Below the pieces are notes generated by a model. The model worked only from the letters and a program-made list of their open reading frames with translations. It had not been told where the DNA came from and ran no database searches. The translations under genes and the position numbers were made by a program. A DNA stretch of 64,000 nucleotides from Coriobacteriia bacterium (GTDB lineage: Bacteria > Actinomycetota > Coriobacteriia > Anaerosomatales > Anaerosomataceae), in assembly GCA_016938135.1 (NCBI GenBank), contig JAFGVD010000010.1, positions 116,075 to 180,074 of the forward strand. Direction: 5' to 3'. How positions within the stretch are numbered: the stretch's first letter is position 1; every line of letters begins with the position of its first letter. Shown here one piece after another: positions 9,220 through 18,875 of the stretch.

Positions 9220-10112
9220 GAGGGGACCTGCAGGCTATCGAATGTGACGCTCGGGCTATGGTCAGCTACCGGCTGGTGTTGACGTAGCTGGCCTGTCACA
9301 AGACGTATGAGCTCATCCTGATCCGCCGCATCCGCCGGGTACGCCGCAGACGCCGTGGAAGCGGTCACTCTCGTGACCGGGTCGATGACGTCACCCTCGA
9401 ACTCGGCGATAGCGACGGCATTTTGGACGCGCTCGGCGACCAGGTGGGCCCGCTCGCTGGATGCGAATGGCAAGATCACCGCGAACTCGGTAGGGCTGAA
9501 TCGGGCGACGATGTCGGTGTCACGCGATGACATGCGCATGAGGTCCGCGACATGGCTGAGCATAAGGTCGGCCTTGTAGTGCCCGTAGCGCTCCTTGAAT
9601 CCCTGGTAGTCATCCACTGAGAGGACGATGAGTCCCACCGGTGTGGAGTAGCGGTCGCAGCGCCGTATCTCCTCGTTCAATCGGTTGTGCAGATAGTCGC
9701 ACTTGTACAGGCCGGTGAGCTGGTCGCGGATCGACGCTTGCTCCAACACCGCAGCGTGTTGCTCCTGGCGGTGGGCCTGCAGCCCTATGACCACACCTGA
9801 CAGCAGGAATACCGTCATGCCAAGAGTGAACTGGGGTATTGATGCGGCCGTTGTCGCCGATTCCCGTGTGACAGCCACGACCAGCGCAGTGACCAGCGCG
9901 CTGGCGATGAGCGCGCCGGAGATATGATAGGCGAGCGCCGCGATGACGATTGGGACGAGATAGAGCGGCCAGTAGATGCCCGGGCTGCCAGTGACCATGA
10001 TGAGAGCCGTCACGAAGCCACCGGTCACCGCTATGAGTAGAGCGCTCCAAAGACGTAGACGCGGTGCGCGAGCGTCGCTCTGTGGCTCAACCTGTTCGGC
10101 TGCCCCAGGCAT
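9216..10112 (-). CDS. Membrane protein with degenerate GGDEF domain
   Basis: 298 aa; N-terminal TM segments, then 'IRDQLTGLYKCDYLHNRLNEEIRRCDRYSTPVGLIVLSVDDYQGFKERYGH...DTDIVARFSPTEFAVILP'; GGDEF position reads SPTEF. Confidence 0.85.
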   Translation of the reverse strand: MPGAAEQVEPQSDARAPRLRLWSALLIAVTGGFVTALIMVTGSPGIYWPLYLVPIVIAALAYHISGALIASALVTALVVAVTRESATTAASIPQFTLGMTVFLLSGVVIGLQAHRQEQHAAVLEQASIRDQLTGLYKCDYLHNRLNEEIRRCDRYSTPVGLIVLSVDDYQGFKERYGHYKADLMLSHVADLMRMSSRDTDIVARFSPTEFAVILPFASSERAHLVAERVQNAVAIAEFEGDVIDPVTRVTASTASAAYPADAADQDELIRLVTGQLRQHQPVADHSPSVTFDSLQVPS

Positions 10113-10391
10113 GAATAAGCCCCCCGATCCTTGATCAACACAAACCCCGACGTTTCCGTGTCGCTCCGGGGGTGCGGCACGGGGGCACCGCTCGTGAGTA
10201 GTCTCGATAACAATTCACGATGTCTTGCTTCCCCTATTCCCGTCATGTGACAGAAATCACGAGCGAAACAAAGCCTGAGAGAACCTGACATATGGTTGAA
10301 ACTGGCTGAAGCTGTGGTTCTCCATACCGTCTCCATACAAGTCCCGTCTTGAGGGTGATAGAGTGGTCTTCTGATACACGGGGGGAGCGAG

Positions 10392-10610
10392 ATGTCTCAG
10401 ACGCGAAAGGCTATGAAGAGCCCTGTCATCCAGATTCTTGTCGCTATTGTCTGGGTATTGGCTTCATTAATCGTGTTGCTCCTTCTGGCGCACGTGTTCA
10501 TTCGTCCGGTCTCGCCCGAGCAGGTCACGCCCCCGGGGCACTTCGGGGAGCCGTGCGGCTTATGTCATTTGGTGAGTGATCGAGCTGATGTCATCCAATT
10601 CGCAGAGTGA
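10392..10610 (+). CDS. Small single-TM protein with CXXCH (c-type heme) motif
   Basis: 72 aa; N-terminal hydrophobic helix followed by 'GEPCGLCHLVSD'; purine-rich RBS 'gggggagcgag' before ATG. Confidence 0.6.
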   Translation: MSQTRKAMKSPVIQILVAIVWVLASLIVLLLLAHVFIRPVSPEQVTPPGHFGEPCGLCHLVSDRADVIQFAE

Positions 10611-10623
10611 TAGGAAGTCAGGC

Positions 10624-11322
10624 ATGACAGTGAACGAGCAGAGTGCATCAGGCTCTTTGGGCAAGGGCGTCGACCTTCCGAAGAAATCCACGCGCCCGTA
10701 TTCCCTGGGCGAGGAGATCGCCAACGCCATCACCCATGGCCTGGGTGTTGCGCTTAGTATCGCGGCGCTTGTGTTGTTAATCGCTGCCGCCGCCCGAACG
10801 AACAACCCGTATCAACTCGCCAGCGCCATAACATACGGCGTGACGCTCATCTTGCTCTACCTTGCGTCCACGCTCTATCACTCGATCCCCAACCCGCGGG
10901 CGCGCCGCGTGCTCAAGGTGATCGACCATTCGGCCATCTATCTGTTGATCGCGGGGACGTATACCCCTTTCACGCTCGTGACGATTCGCGATACGGGTGG
11001 ATGGTGGTTGTTTGGCATCATCTGGGTGTTGGCTGTGGCCGGAGTGAGCCTGGAGGCGTTTTGGGTGTACCGCCCAAAGTGGGTATCGGCGGTCGTGTAT
11101 CTGGGGATGGGCTGGCTGGTCGTTGTGGCGATGAACCCTCTTCTCGCCAATCTGCCGTCCGCCGGGTTCTGGCTTCTGGTTGCCGGAGGGCTCGCCTACA
11201 CGTTGGGCACGGTCTTCTACGTGCTCAAGCGCGTGCCCTACACACATATGGTCTGGCATCTGTTCGTCATCGCGGGTAGCGTGTGTCACTTCCTTGCCGT
11301 GGTGCTTTTCGTCTTACAGTAG
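10624..11322 (+). CDS. Hemolysin III / PAQR family membrane protein
   Basis: ORF 10576..11322, likely start MTVNEQSAS; 'EEIANAITHGLGV', 'STLYHSI', 'DHSAIYLLIAGTYTPF', 'HLFVIAGSVCHF'. Confidence 0.93.
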   Translation: MTVNEQSASGSLGKGVDLPKKSTRPYSLGEEIANAITHGLGVALSIAALVLLIAAAARTNNPYQLASAITYGVTLILLYLASTLYHSIPNPRARRVLKVIDHSAIYLLIAGTYTPFTLVTIRDTGGWWLFGIIWVLAVAGVSLEAFWVYRPKWVSAVVYLGMGWLVVVAMNPLLANLPSAGFWLLVAGGLAYTLGTVFYVLKRVPYTHMVWHLFVIAGSVCHFLAVVLFVLQ

Positions 11323-11324
11323 CC

Positions 11325-12164
11325 TTATGGTCTCCAGCGCGGCGGGGCGAGAAGCACGGGCACGGTCGTCTTCTGTAAGACGGTCCCTGTGATGTTGTCG
11401 AGCGTCGCTTCAGCACCATCTTCGCAACGCGGTCCCATGACCACGAGCGAGAACTCGCCGCTTGCCGCTGCCTGGGATATCAGGCGCTCTGCGTCGCCAA
11501 GCAGCATCCTGACGCGCACCTCACCCGCGCCCGCATCGCGCAGTTGATCGGCGAAGGCTACGAGCCTCGCATGCACCTCATCTGCCGAGACCTCTAGCGC
11601 TTTGCCTTGTTCAACGACGTGCAGCAGAGTGACCGCGTGCGGCGCTCGCTGGGCGAGACCCAACATCAGCCGTGTGGCGTGCTCGCAGGTGTAGTCGTAG
11701 TTGGCGGGAAACAAGATGTTGCCGAGCATGGCTGCGCACGTGCCGCCTACAGCTTCGGGGTGGTCTTCGGATGCGGGGGCTGTGAGAAGGATGGGCCTTT
11801 CGGCGATCCTGATCAGATCCGATGACACACTGCCCGACATCACGCCGTCGAAAAGCCCTTTGCCGTGGCTTCCCGCAACGACAAGCCCGGCCTCGTGCTC
11901 CACGGCTATGCGCTCGATCTCGTAAGGGGCGTAGCCTACGGCGGTGTCGATTCGCACGATGATGCCGGCGCGTTCGAGTTCCTCGGCCTGGCGCCTGAAG
12001 ATGGCGTCGCCATCCGGGCCGGGCAGGGAACCCGGCCGGTCTATCTCGATGACGTGCACGAGCACGGCGTCGCTGATGCCTAGAACGCCCAGCTGCTCAG
12101 CGCACCTGACGATGCCGTCGGATGATGATGAGAGATCTGTGCATATCACGGCACTGCGAAACAT
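11325..12164 (-). CDS. Universal stress protein, two tandem Usp domains
   Basis: 279 aa; 'GLVVAGSHGKGLFDGVMSGSVSSDLIRIAERPILL' and second repeat 'FSLVVMGPRCEDGAEATLDNITGTVLQKTTVPVLL'. Confidence 0.9.
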   Translation of the reverse strand: MFRSAVICTDLSSSSDGIVRCAEQLGVLGISDAVLVHVIEIDRPGSLPGPDGDAIFRRQAEELERAGIIVRIDTAVGYAPYEIERIAVEHEAGLVVAGSHGKGLFDGVMSGSVSSDLIRIAERPILLTAPASEDHPEAVGGTCAAMLGNILFPANYDYTCEHATRLMLGLAQRAPHAVTLLHVVEQGKALEVSADEVHARLVAFADQLRDAGAGEVRVRMLLGDAERLISQAAASGEFSLVVMGPRCEDGAEATLDNITGTVLQKTTVPVLLAPPRWRP

Positions 12165-12181
12165 CGCTCACCTCCGTCTCG

Positions 12182-12883
12182 TCAGTTCCCGTCGAAGAAG
12201 CTGTCGCCAAGGTCCCCTGTGTCCGAGTACCCCCGCTGCTCCCAGTAGCCGCGGTAGTCCTCGTCGTCAGAGAGTTCTATCTTCGAGACCCACTTGATCC
12301 ACTTGTAGCCCCACTTGTCCTCGGCGACGAGTTGGAATGGGAACCCACGTTCGGCTGGCAGGGTCACGCCGTTCATCGAGTACGCCAGCAGTATGTCGTT
12401 CTCGTAGAAGTACTCGATCGGGAACGAGGTCGAATACCCGTCTACCGCGTGCAATATGACAGTATTCGCCGAGGGCTGTACGTTGACCTCTTCGAGCAGG
12501 TCTCGAAGCAAGATGCCCTCCCACAGCACCTTGACGCTCCAGCCTTCTACGCAGTTGAGGGTTACCACTTTGGTGTAGCTGGCATAGCCGCTCGCGACGT
12601 CGGAGTAGGTGTATTCGACGGGTGCCGAGACGAGCCCCGTCACGCCCAGGCGATAGGCGTCGCGGTCCACTTGCTGGACACCGGCTATCGAGTTCTCGCG
12701 AAAGTCCTCGACAGAACCCAGCTTGGCGCCTTCGTATTCGCTGATCTCCACGCCGTCGAGCGCTATGGCGTCGTCACGGGGGGCGTCTTGTGGTGAACCG
12801 CCCGATGACGGGCTCGAGCAGCCCGCGAGCAATGCTAGGGACAGCACTGTAATCGTCACTGTCAGGGCGGCTGCGCGTCGCAT
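12182..12883 (-). CDS. Molybdopterin-binding oxidoreductase-domain lipoprotein (YedY/sulfite-oxidase-like fold)
   Basis: Lipobox 'LALLAGC'; 'VVTLNCVEGWSVKVLWEGILLRDLLEEV' and 'GFPFQLVAEDKWGYKWIKWVSKIEL' are typical of the Mo-cofactor oxidoreductase domain. Confidence 0.85.
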   Translation of the reverse strand: MRRAAALTVTITVLSLALLAGCSSPSSGGSPQDAPRDDAIALDGVEISEYEGAKLGSVEDFRENSIAGVQQVDRDAYRLGVTGLVSAPVEYTYSDVASGYASYTKVVTLNCVEGWSVKVLWEGILLRDLLEEVNVQPSANTVILHAVDGYSTSFPIEYFYENDILLAYSMNGVTLPAERGFPFQLVAEDKWGYKWIKWVSKIELSDDEDYRGYWEQRGYSDTGDLGDSFFDGN

Positions 12884-12987
12884 GTGTGTCTCCTTAGAGG
12901 GTAGGTGCTTCCCTCTTCATTCCCTCGGCGGGCGAGTTGCACGCTTGTGAGAGAATGGGCGCGGTCCGTCCAGTGAAAGGAAGAGCG

Positions 12988-13710
12988 GTGTCCAACGTCT
13001 TGGAGGTCTCAGGACTCCGGAAGTCCTACGGAAAGCACGAGGCCGTGAAAGGTATCGATTTCGCCGTCGCGGAGAACGAGATCTTCGCGCTTATCGGTCC
13101 CAACGGTGCGGGCAAGACCACCACGTTGCGGATGATCGCCACGATATTGCAGCCAAGCGCCGGCACGGCACGGCTTGATGGAATCGATGCGGCCTCCGAT
13201 CCCGCGGGAATCAGGGAGAGGATCGCATACCTGCCCGAGGAGGCTGGCGCATACAAGAACATGACCGGCGAGGATTACCTCCGCTTCATGGCGCAGCTCT
13301 ATTTCTCCGAGAAGGCCCGGCAGACCGAGGCACTGCAGATCGCGCGCGACGTGTCCGCTCTGGGAGAGCGCCTCTCCGATAAACTCGGCACGTACAGCAA
13401 GGGCATGACCAGGAAGCTGCTGCTTGCGCGGACGATCATGACGCGGCCCCGCCTGGCGATCTTGGATGAGCCCACCAGTGGCCTTGATGTGCTGAACGCC
13501 CTGGAGGTCCGTTCCACCATCAAGGAGTTCTCACGCCGTGGCATGGCCGTCTTGCTCTCAAGCCACAACATGCTGGAGATCGAGTATCTCTCGGATCGTG
13601 TGGCCATCATCAACAAAGGTGTCATCCACGAAGTGGGCACCCCGTCAGAGCTCAAGGACCGCTACGGCGCCGCAAACCTGGAAGAGGTCTTCGCGGAGGT
13701 GGCCCGATGA
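12988..13710 (+). CDS. ABC transporter ATP-binding protein (NatA-like)
   Basis: Walker A 'GPNGAGKTT', signature-like 'YSKGMTRKLLLARTIM', Walker B 'LAILDEPTSGLD'; likely GTG start at 12988. Confidence 0.93.
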   Translation: MSNVLEVSGLRKSYGKHEAVKGIDFAVAENEIFALIGPNGAGKTTTLRMIATILQPSAGTARLDGIDAASDPAGIRERIAYLPEEAGAYKNMTGEDYLRFMAQLYFSEKARQTEALQIARDVSALGERLSDKLGTYSKGMTRKLLLARTIMTRPRLAILDEPTSGLDVLNALEVRSTIKEFSRRGMAVLLSSHNMLEIEYLSDRVAIINKGVIHEVGTPSELKDRYGAANLEEVFAEVAR

Positions 13711-15014
13711 GGAAGTTCGCGGTCCTCCTACGCAAGGAGCTCAAGGAGCTGGCAACGCCCCAGATGCTCCTCCCGTTCGTGGTCACAGTCCTGATGTTCG
13801 CTTTCATCGGCAACGTCATGGGCACGCAAGGTGCCGAGGATGCGGCAAATAGGAGCGTCATCATCCTGGACCTTGACCAGAGCAGCGCCTCGGAGTTGGT
13901 GGTGGACACCATCGCCCAGGCTGGCTTCGCGCCTGATATCCGCGCCCAGGTCGAGGTAGAGCAGGTCGTCGATGAGCTGAAGTCCAAAGAATCCGCCTCC
14001 AGGCTGCTTGTGGTCATTCCGGAAGGGTTCGGTGAGCGGCTCTCCGAGGTACAGCGTCCGCAGATCGTGACCTACTCGGCGCTGCGCAATCTGTCCGCTA
14101 CAGGATCGCAAGACGTCAGTGCGCTACAGCAGGCGATCGCCGGTGTCTCTGAAGCGGTGAGCGCGCAGATGCTGGCCGAGAGGGTAGGCGGCGCGGACCT
14201 CGAGGCGCTGAAATCGCCGCTCGTCGTCGAGGAGCACGTCATCGTTGGCGACAAGGAGGCCGTTGCCTCGCCAGACATGATCGGCGGCTTCATCAGCCAA
14301 CAGACGATGTTCATCCCCATCGTCCTGTTTCTCGTGACGATCTTCGCAGCGCAGATGGTGGCCACCACGATCGCCAACGAGAAAGAGAACAAGACGCTGG
14401 AGACGCTGCTTGCCACACCTATATCGCGGGGTGGCCTCGTCGCTTCGAAGATGATAGCCGCGGCAACGGTCGCGCTGTTGTCAGCGGGCGCCTACATGCT
14501 CGGCATGAGCTACTACATGAAAGGACTTCAGGCGAGTCTTGGCGGGATGGAGCTTGGCGGCGGAAGCGGCGCCCTTGCGGAACTGGGCCTCAGCCTTGGG
14601 GTTGGCGACTATGTGCTGCTAGGGATCACGATGTTCTTCGCTATCCTTGTTGCGATCTCCATAGCGCTGATTTTGGGGGCCTTTGCCGAGAATGTCCGAG
14701 CGGTCCAGTCTTTGCTCACCCCGCTTATCATGATGTTGATGCTGCCATACCTCCTGGTCTTGCTGCTCGATATCGAGGCCGTGAGCCCGGTGCTGCGAGT
14801 CTTGGTGTACGCGATACCGTTCAGTCATCCCTTCATGGCAGGGCCGAACCTCTTCCTGGGGAACTACGGTATGGTCTGGGCAGGTATTGCGTACGAGGCG
14901 CTATGGTTCGTCGCGTTCCTTGTGCTGGCTGCACGCATCTTTTCTTCTGACCGCATACTTACAATGAAGCTCGACTTGGGGAAGAAGAGAAAGGGCCTTC
15001 GCCCCGGGAACTGA
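13707..15014 (+). CDS. ABC-2 type transporter permease (NatB-like)
   Basis: 435 aa, overlaps ATPase; 'ANEKENKTLETLLATPISRGGLVASKMIAA'. Confidence 0.92.
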   Translation: MRKFAVLLRKELKELATPQMLLPFVVTVLMFAFIGNVMGTQGAEDAANRSVIILDLDQSSASELVVDTIAQAGFAPDIRAQVEVEQVVDELKSKESASRLLVVIPEGFGERLSEVQRPQIVTYSALRNLSATGSQDVSALQQAIAGVSEAVSAQMLAERVGGADLEALKSPLVVEEHVIVGDKEAVASPDMIGGFISQQTMFIPIVLFLVTIFAAQMVATTIANEKENKTLETLLATPISRGGLVASKMIAAATVALLSAGAYMLGMSYYMKGLQASLGGMELGGGSGALAELGLSLGVGDYVLLGITMFFAILVAISIALILGAFAENVRAVQSLLTPLIMMLMLPYLLVLLLDIEAVSPVLRVLVYAIPFSHPFMAGPNLFLGNYGMVWAGIAYEALWFVAFLVLAARIFSSDRILTMKLDLGKKRKGLRPGN

Positions 15015-15036
15015 GTGCTTACAACTGGAGGTCGCG

Positions 15037-17121
15037 ATGCATGCAGGCACGGAGCATTCGGAGGACTACCGAAGGCTGTTCGAGGAGAACCCCCAGCCGC
15101 TTCTGGTTTGCGATGCTGCCGCGCACGTCGTCATGGAGGCGAACGAGGCGACGCTCAGGATGTTCGGCGCTACTCGGGAGGGTCTCGTGGGTCAAAGCGT
15201 CACGAGCTTTGTGGACGCGGACGATCGGGCCGCCTTCGAAGAGAAGATGGGAACGAGCACCCTTGAGGATCAGGACTGGGGTCCATGGAGGTTCAATACC
15301 CCGGACCGTTCGTTTGATGCCGTCTGCCAACGGCGTTCGGTGGAATTCGCCGGCCGCCAGGCGCTCATCGTTCACATTCAGGACGTGACGCTTCGGGTCA
15401 GCCACGAACGGGCGCTTGGGCAAAGCGAACAGCGCTATGCGGCTGCGGTGAAGGGCGCCAACGACGGCATCTGGGATTGGGACCTTGTGTCCGACACGGT
15501 GTACTACTCGGCACGCTTCGGTGAGCTGCTCGGATATGAAGAGGGCAATCTGGGCGACAGCCCCAAAGACTGGTTCAGCAAGGTACATCCGGACGACATC
15601 GAGCATCTCAGATTGGAGATCGACCTGCATCTGCGTCAGGTGACCCCGCGGCTCAAGGTGGAATACCGTATGCAGCACAGAAGCGGGGGCTACGTGTGGA
15701 TGCTCACGCGAGGGGTCGCACACTTCGAAGACGGTCACGCTGTACGTATGGCCGGGTCGCAAACCGACATATCGGACCGCAAGGCCGGTGAAGAGCGAGC
15801 CTTGCAGGGCACCTTCTACGACCGGTTGACAGGGTTGGCCAACAGGTTGCTCTTCCTCGATCGGCTTGGATTCCTGATCCGTAGGGCCGAGAAGAACAGC
15901 GACTATGGCTTTGCGATCCTGTTCATCGATCTGGACCGTTTCAAGCTCCTCAATGAGAGCTATGGTCACGCCCTGGGCGATGCACTTCTCGCGGATGTCG
16001 GCAAACGGCTCAGCAGGGTCATCGGGACGGGCGATACGCTTGCGCGCCTCGGTGGGGATGAGTTCGGCGTCATCCTTGACGGGGTCACTGATCCGGGAGC
16101 ATGTCTCTACCAGGCCCAGATGCTGCTGGATGCGTTCAGTGAACCGTTCATTGTCGGTGGCGACGCCGCGCACCTCACTGCAAGCATAGGCATCGCGCTC
16201 AATGACGGCCGCTACGGGCGAAGCGATGATCTTCTCCGCGACGCGGATACGGCCATGTACCGCGCAAAGAAGAAGGGTCGGGCGCGCTACGAGGTCTTCG
16301 ACGAGCAGATGCATCATGAGGCTGTCGCGTTCATGCGCGTAGAAGCCGATCTCAAAAGAGCCCTCTACGCATCGGAGTTCGAGCTCTTTTATCAGCCCAT
16401 CATCGACCTCTCGGATGGTTCTATCGCGGGCTCAGAGGCCCTCGTTCGATGGAACCATCCCGAGCGTGGACTGGTCATGCCGGGCGAATTCATTCCAATC
16501 GCCGAGGAAAGTGGCCTGATAGTCCCGCTTGGCGAGTGGATCATGTTCGAGGCTTGTCGTCAGTGCAGACACTGGCTTGACCAGGGTCTGGAACCGGGGA
16601 CGGTCTCGGTCAATCTGTCGGCCCACCAGCTCAAGAGCGGAAGGGTACAGGAGTTGGTTGAGGGAGCGCTGTCCCAGGCGGGGCTTGATGGCAAGCGTGT
16701 CCAGATAGAGCTGACGGAGAGCGCCGTCATGGAAGATCCCGAGGGAGCCATACAGGTCTTCCGGGACATCGAGAGACTCGGTGTGAGGTTTGGAGTCGAT
16801 GACTTCGGAACCGGCTACTCTTCGCTGGCCTATCTGAAGTCGTTCCGATTCGGCGCACTCAAGATCGACCGCTCGTTCATCCAAGACATCACCACGGACG
16901 CAGAGAACGCGGCACTCGTCGCAGCGGTCATCGGCCTCTCGCACAGCTTCCGGGCAAAGTGCGTAGGGGAGGGGGTGGAGACCGCCGAGCAGCTGTCATA
17001 CCTGCGCCTGCTCCGGTGCGACCTCGCCCAGGGCTACTTGTTCAGCCGTCCGGTTCCAGCCGCGGGCTTTGAGGAGACTCTGCGTTCCGGGGTCCAGGGC
17101 TGGCACCAGTTGCTCTTCTAG
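15037..17121 (+). CDS. PAS-GGDEF-EAL bifunctional c-di-GMP protein
   Basis: 694 aa; 'LARLGGDEFGVILDG'; 'SEALVRWNHPERG', 'VDDFGTGYSSLAYL', 'KIDRSFI', 'GEGVET'. Confidence 0.95.
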   Translation: MHAGTEHSEDYRRLFEENPQPLLVCDAAAHVVMEANEATLRMFGATREGLVGQSVTSFVDADDRAAFEEKMGTSTLEDQDWGPWRFNTPDRSFDAVCQRRSVEFAGRQALIVHIQDVTLRVSHERALGQSEQRYAAAVKGANDGIWDWDLVSDTVYYSARFGELLGYEEGNLGDSPKDWFSKVHPDDIEHLRLEIDLHLRQVTPRLKVEYRMQHRSGGYVWMLTRGVAHFEDGHAVRMAGSQTDISDRKAGEERALQGTFYDRLTGLANRLLFLDRLGFLIRRAEKNSDYGFAILFIDLDRFKLLNESYGHALGDALLADVGKRLSRVIGTGDTLARLGGDEFGVILDGVTDPGACLYQAQMLLDAFSEPFIVGGDAAHLTASIGIALNDGRYGRSDDLLRDADTAMYRAKKKGRARYEVFDEQMHHEAVAFMRVEADLKRALYASEFELFYQPIIDLSDGSIAGSEALVRWNHPERGLVMPGEFIPIAEESGLIVPLGEWIMFEACRQCRHWLDQGLEPGTVSVNLSAHQLKSGRVQELVEGALSQAGLDGKRVQIELTESAVMEDPEGAIQVFRDIERLGVRFGVDDFGTGYSSLAYLKSFRFGALKIDRSFIQDITTDAENAALVAAVIGLSHSFRAKCVGEGVETAEQLSYLRLLRCDLAQGYLFSRPVPAAGFEETLRSGVQGWHQLLF

Positions 17122-17129
17122 GAGACGCC

Positions 17130-17840
17130 ATGGCCATCTACCCTGTGCGTTTGCTGGGCTCACAGGTCTGCGAAGGGACCGTGGGCATCTTTCGCTTCCA
17201 GAGACCCGCTGGTTACAGCTTCCTTCCCGGGCAACACTTTTCGTTGCGACTGGAGACCCCGCAGGGTCCCGTGCACAAGGTATTCACTATCTCGAGCGCT
17301 CCGTTCGATGATCATCTTGAGATATGCACCCGACAGACCGGCTCAGCGTTCAAGGTGGCTTTGTTCGCTCTGTCTCAGGGCGACGCCGCCGAGGTCACTT
17401 CCGCGACCGGACATCTCGCGCTCGCTGGCTCGGACTGCACGACCGCTTTCCTTGTTGGAGGTGTCGGTGTCACTCCCGCACATAGCATGGTGCGTGATGC
17501 GCTGGTCCAGGGGCGCCGGGAGCGAGTCGTCTTGTTCTATGGAGACCGTAGTCCCGGATGCATGGCGTATGCCGATGGGTTCCGGGCGATTGCCGGAAGG
17601 ACTCGTCGCCTGCTCTATGTCCCGGTGGTCGAGACCGCCGAGGAGGGTTGGAACGGGGAGGTCGGGTTCATCACGGCAGACCTTGTCTCCCGGCACATAG
17701 ACCCATCGGGCGTCTCTACCTGGATTGTGGCAGGCCCACCTGTGATGGTGGACGCGATGCGAACCGTCATTGACGATCTGGGAGTATCCCCCGGGCGGGT
17801 GCAGGTCGAATCATTCACCGGATATCAGCCCCATCAATGA
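17130..17840 (+). CDS. Ferredoxin/flavodoxin reductase-like FAD/NAD-binding oxidoreductase
   Basis: 236 aa; 'KVFTISSAPFD', 'FLVGGVGVTPAHSMVRDA', 'IVAGPPVMVDAM'. Confidence 0.88.
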   Translation: MAIYPVRLLGSQVCEGTVGIFRFQRPAGYSFLPGQHFSLRLETPQGPVHKVFTISSAPFDDHLEICTRQTGSAFKVALFALSQGDAAEVTSATGHLALAGSDCTTAFLVGGVGVTPAHSMVRDALVQGRRERVVLFYGDRSPGCMAYADGFRAIAGRTRRLLYVPVVETAEEGWNGEVGFITADLVSRHIDPSGVSTWIVAGPPVMVDAMRTVIDDLGVSPGRVQVESFTGYQPHQ

Positions 17841-17913
17841 AGTCACCGAGCATCGAAAGGGTATATGAGAGCCAGTGCGGGGTTGTTGTCAACGAGGAAC
17901 GAGGAGGCTGGCG

Positions 17914-18315
17914 ATGGAGATCATGGCACGGACATGCAAGTCCGAGCGTATGAACTTCCAGAGGCTCATTGCGAGGCTGTTTGTAGCAGCTGGCGGGTTG
18001 TTCTGGGTCGCCGCGGTGCTCGGCATGGACCTGGGCTACCGGGACAAAGGGATCGTAGAGGCTGCGGGCACGGCGATGATCCCGCTACTCATAACCGTTG
18101 CCGCCCTGGCCATCGGCTGGTTCTATGAGAATCTTGCCGGATTGCTCTTGCTTGTCGGCGCAGTTGGAGCAGTCGCATGGGGCGTCTTCGCGGGATGGGG
18201 CGAACTGGGTATCTGGTGGCTCATGGCTGGTGTCCTCATCGCCCCAACGGTAATTGCGGGGATCCTGTTCTTGGCTGCGGGTCGGATGCAGAGGATATGC
18301 GAGCTCCAGGAATAG
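17914..18315 (+). CDS. Hypothetical multi-TM membrane protein
   Basis: ORF 17875..18315; 'gaggaacgaggaggctggcg' RBS before ATG 17914; four hydrophobic segments. Confidence 0.7.
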   Translation: MEIMARTCKSERMNFQRLIARLFVAAGGLFWVAAVLGMDLGYRDKGIVEAAGTAMIPLLITVAALAIGWFYENLAGLLLLVGAVGAVAWGVFAGWGELGIWWLMAGVLIAPTVIAGILFLAAGRMQRICELQE

Positions 18316-18548
18316 CGGAGAGCAACCGCTCATCGTTCCGCTCGTCGTCAGGCAAGACCTTTGGTCGTTTCCAGTGGGCCACTCGGTTTCAAGTGAATGG
18401 CTCTGCGGCTCCAATAGGCTAGACTCGTAGCGAAATAGCGCATACGGCTGCGATGTTTGTTTGGTGTGTCTTGCGGGATCTCGAATAGGGCCCACGGTGG
18501 GAAGGCTCACGGTTGTACGATCTTGAGGGGGTCTTGGGACCCTCGGTC

Positions 18549-18875
18549 ATGGACTTCATGGATCGCCACGTCAGGTCTCTCCTGACGTGGGATATTCTCG
18601 TGTTCTTCCACCGCAATCCGGAAGCGGTTCTCGATCTTGAGGGACTCGCCTCGCGGCTGGGACGCAGGACGGACGAGCTGGAGCCTGAAGTAGTAGCGCT
18701 CTGCGAAGGACGCGTCCTGACCAGGGCCGGTGGACTTATCCGCTATCGGCCTTCGGTGGAGATGAAGCAGACAGTCGCTCAATTCGTGGAGAGTTGCCAG
18801 GATCGAGGCAGACGGCTGGCGCTCATCGCGATCGTCTTGCACAAGATCAATCCGCAGCAGCCGACCAGACTCTAG
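18549..18875 (+). CDS. Small winged-helix-like protein
   Basis: ORF 18513..18875; 'LTWDILVFFHRNPEAVLDLEGLASRLGRRTDELEPEVVALCEGRVLTRAGGLIRYRP' resembles wHTH; start uncertain (TTG 18513 or ATG 18549). Confidence 0.6.
   Translation: MDFMDRHVRSLLTWDILVFFHRNPEAVLDLEGLASRLGRRTDELEPEVVALCEGRVLTRAGGLIRYRPSVEMKQTVAQFVESCQDRGRRLALIAIVLHKINPQQPTRL

Noticed and set aside
15019-16317. 432-aa minus-strand ORF
   Set aside because: Antisense to the PAS-GGDEF-EAL gene, which has unambiguous domain motifs.
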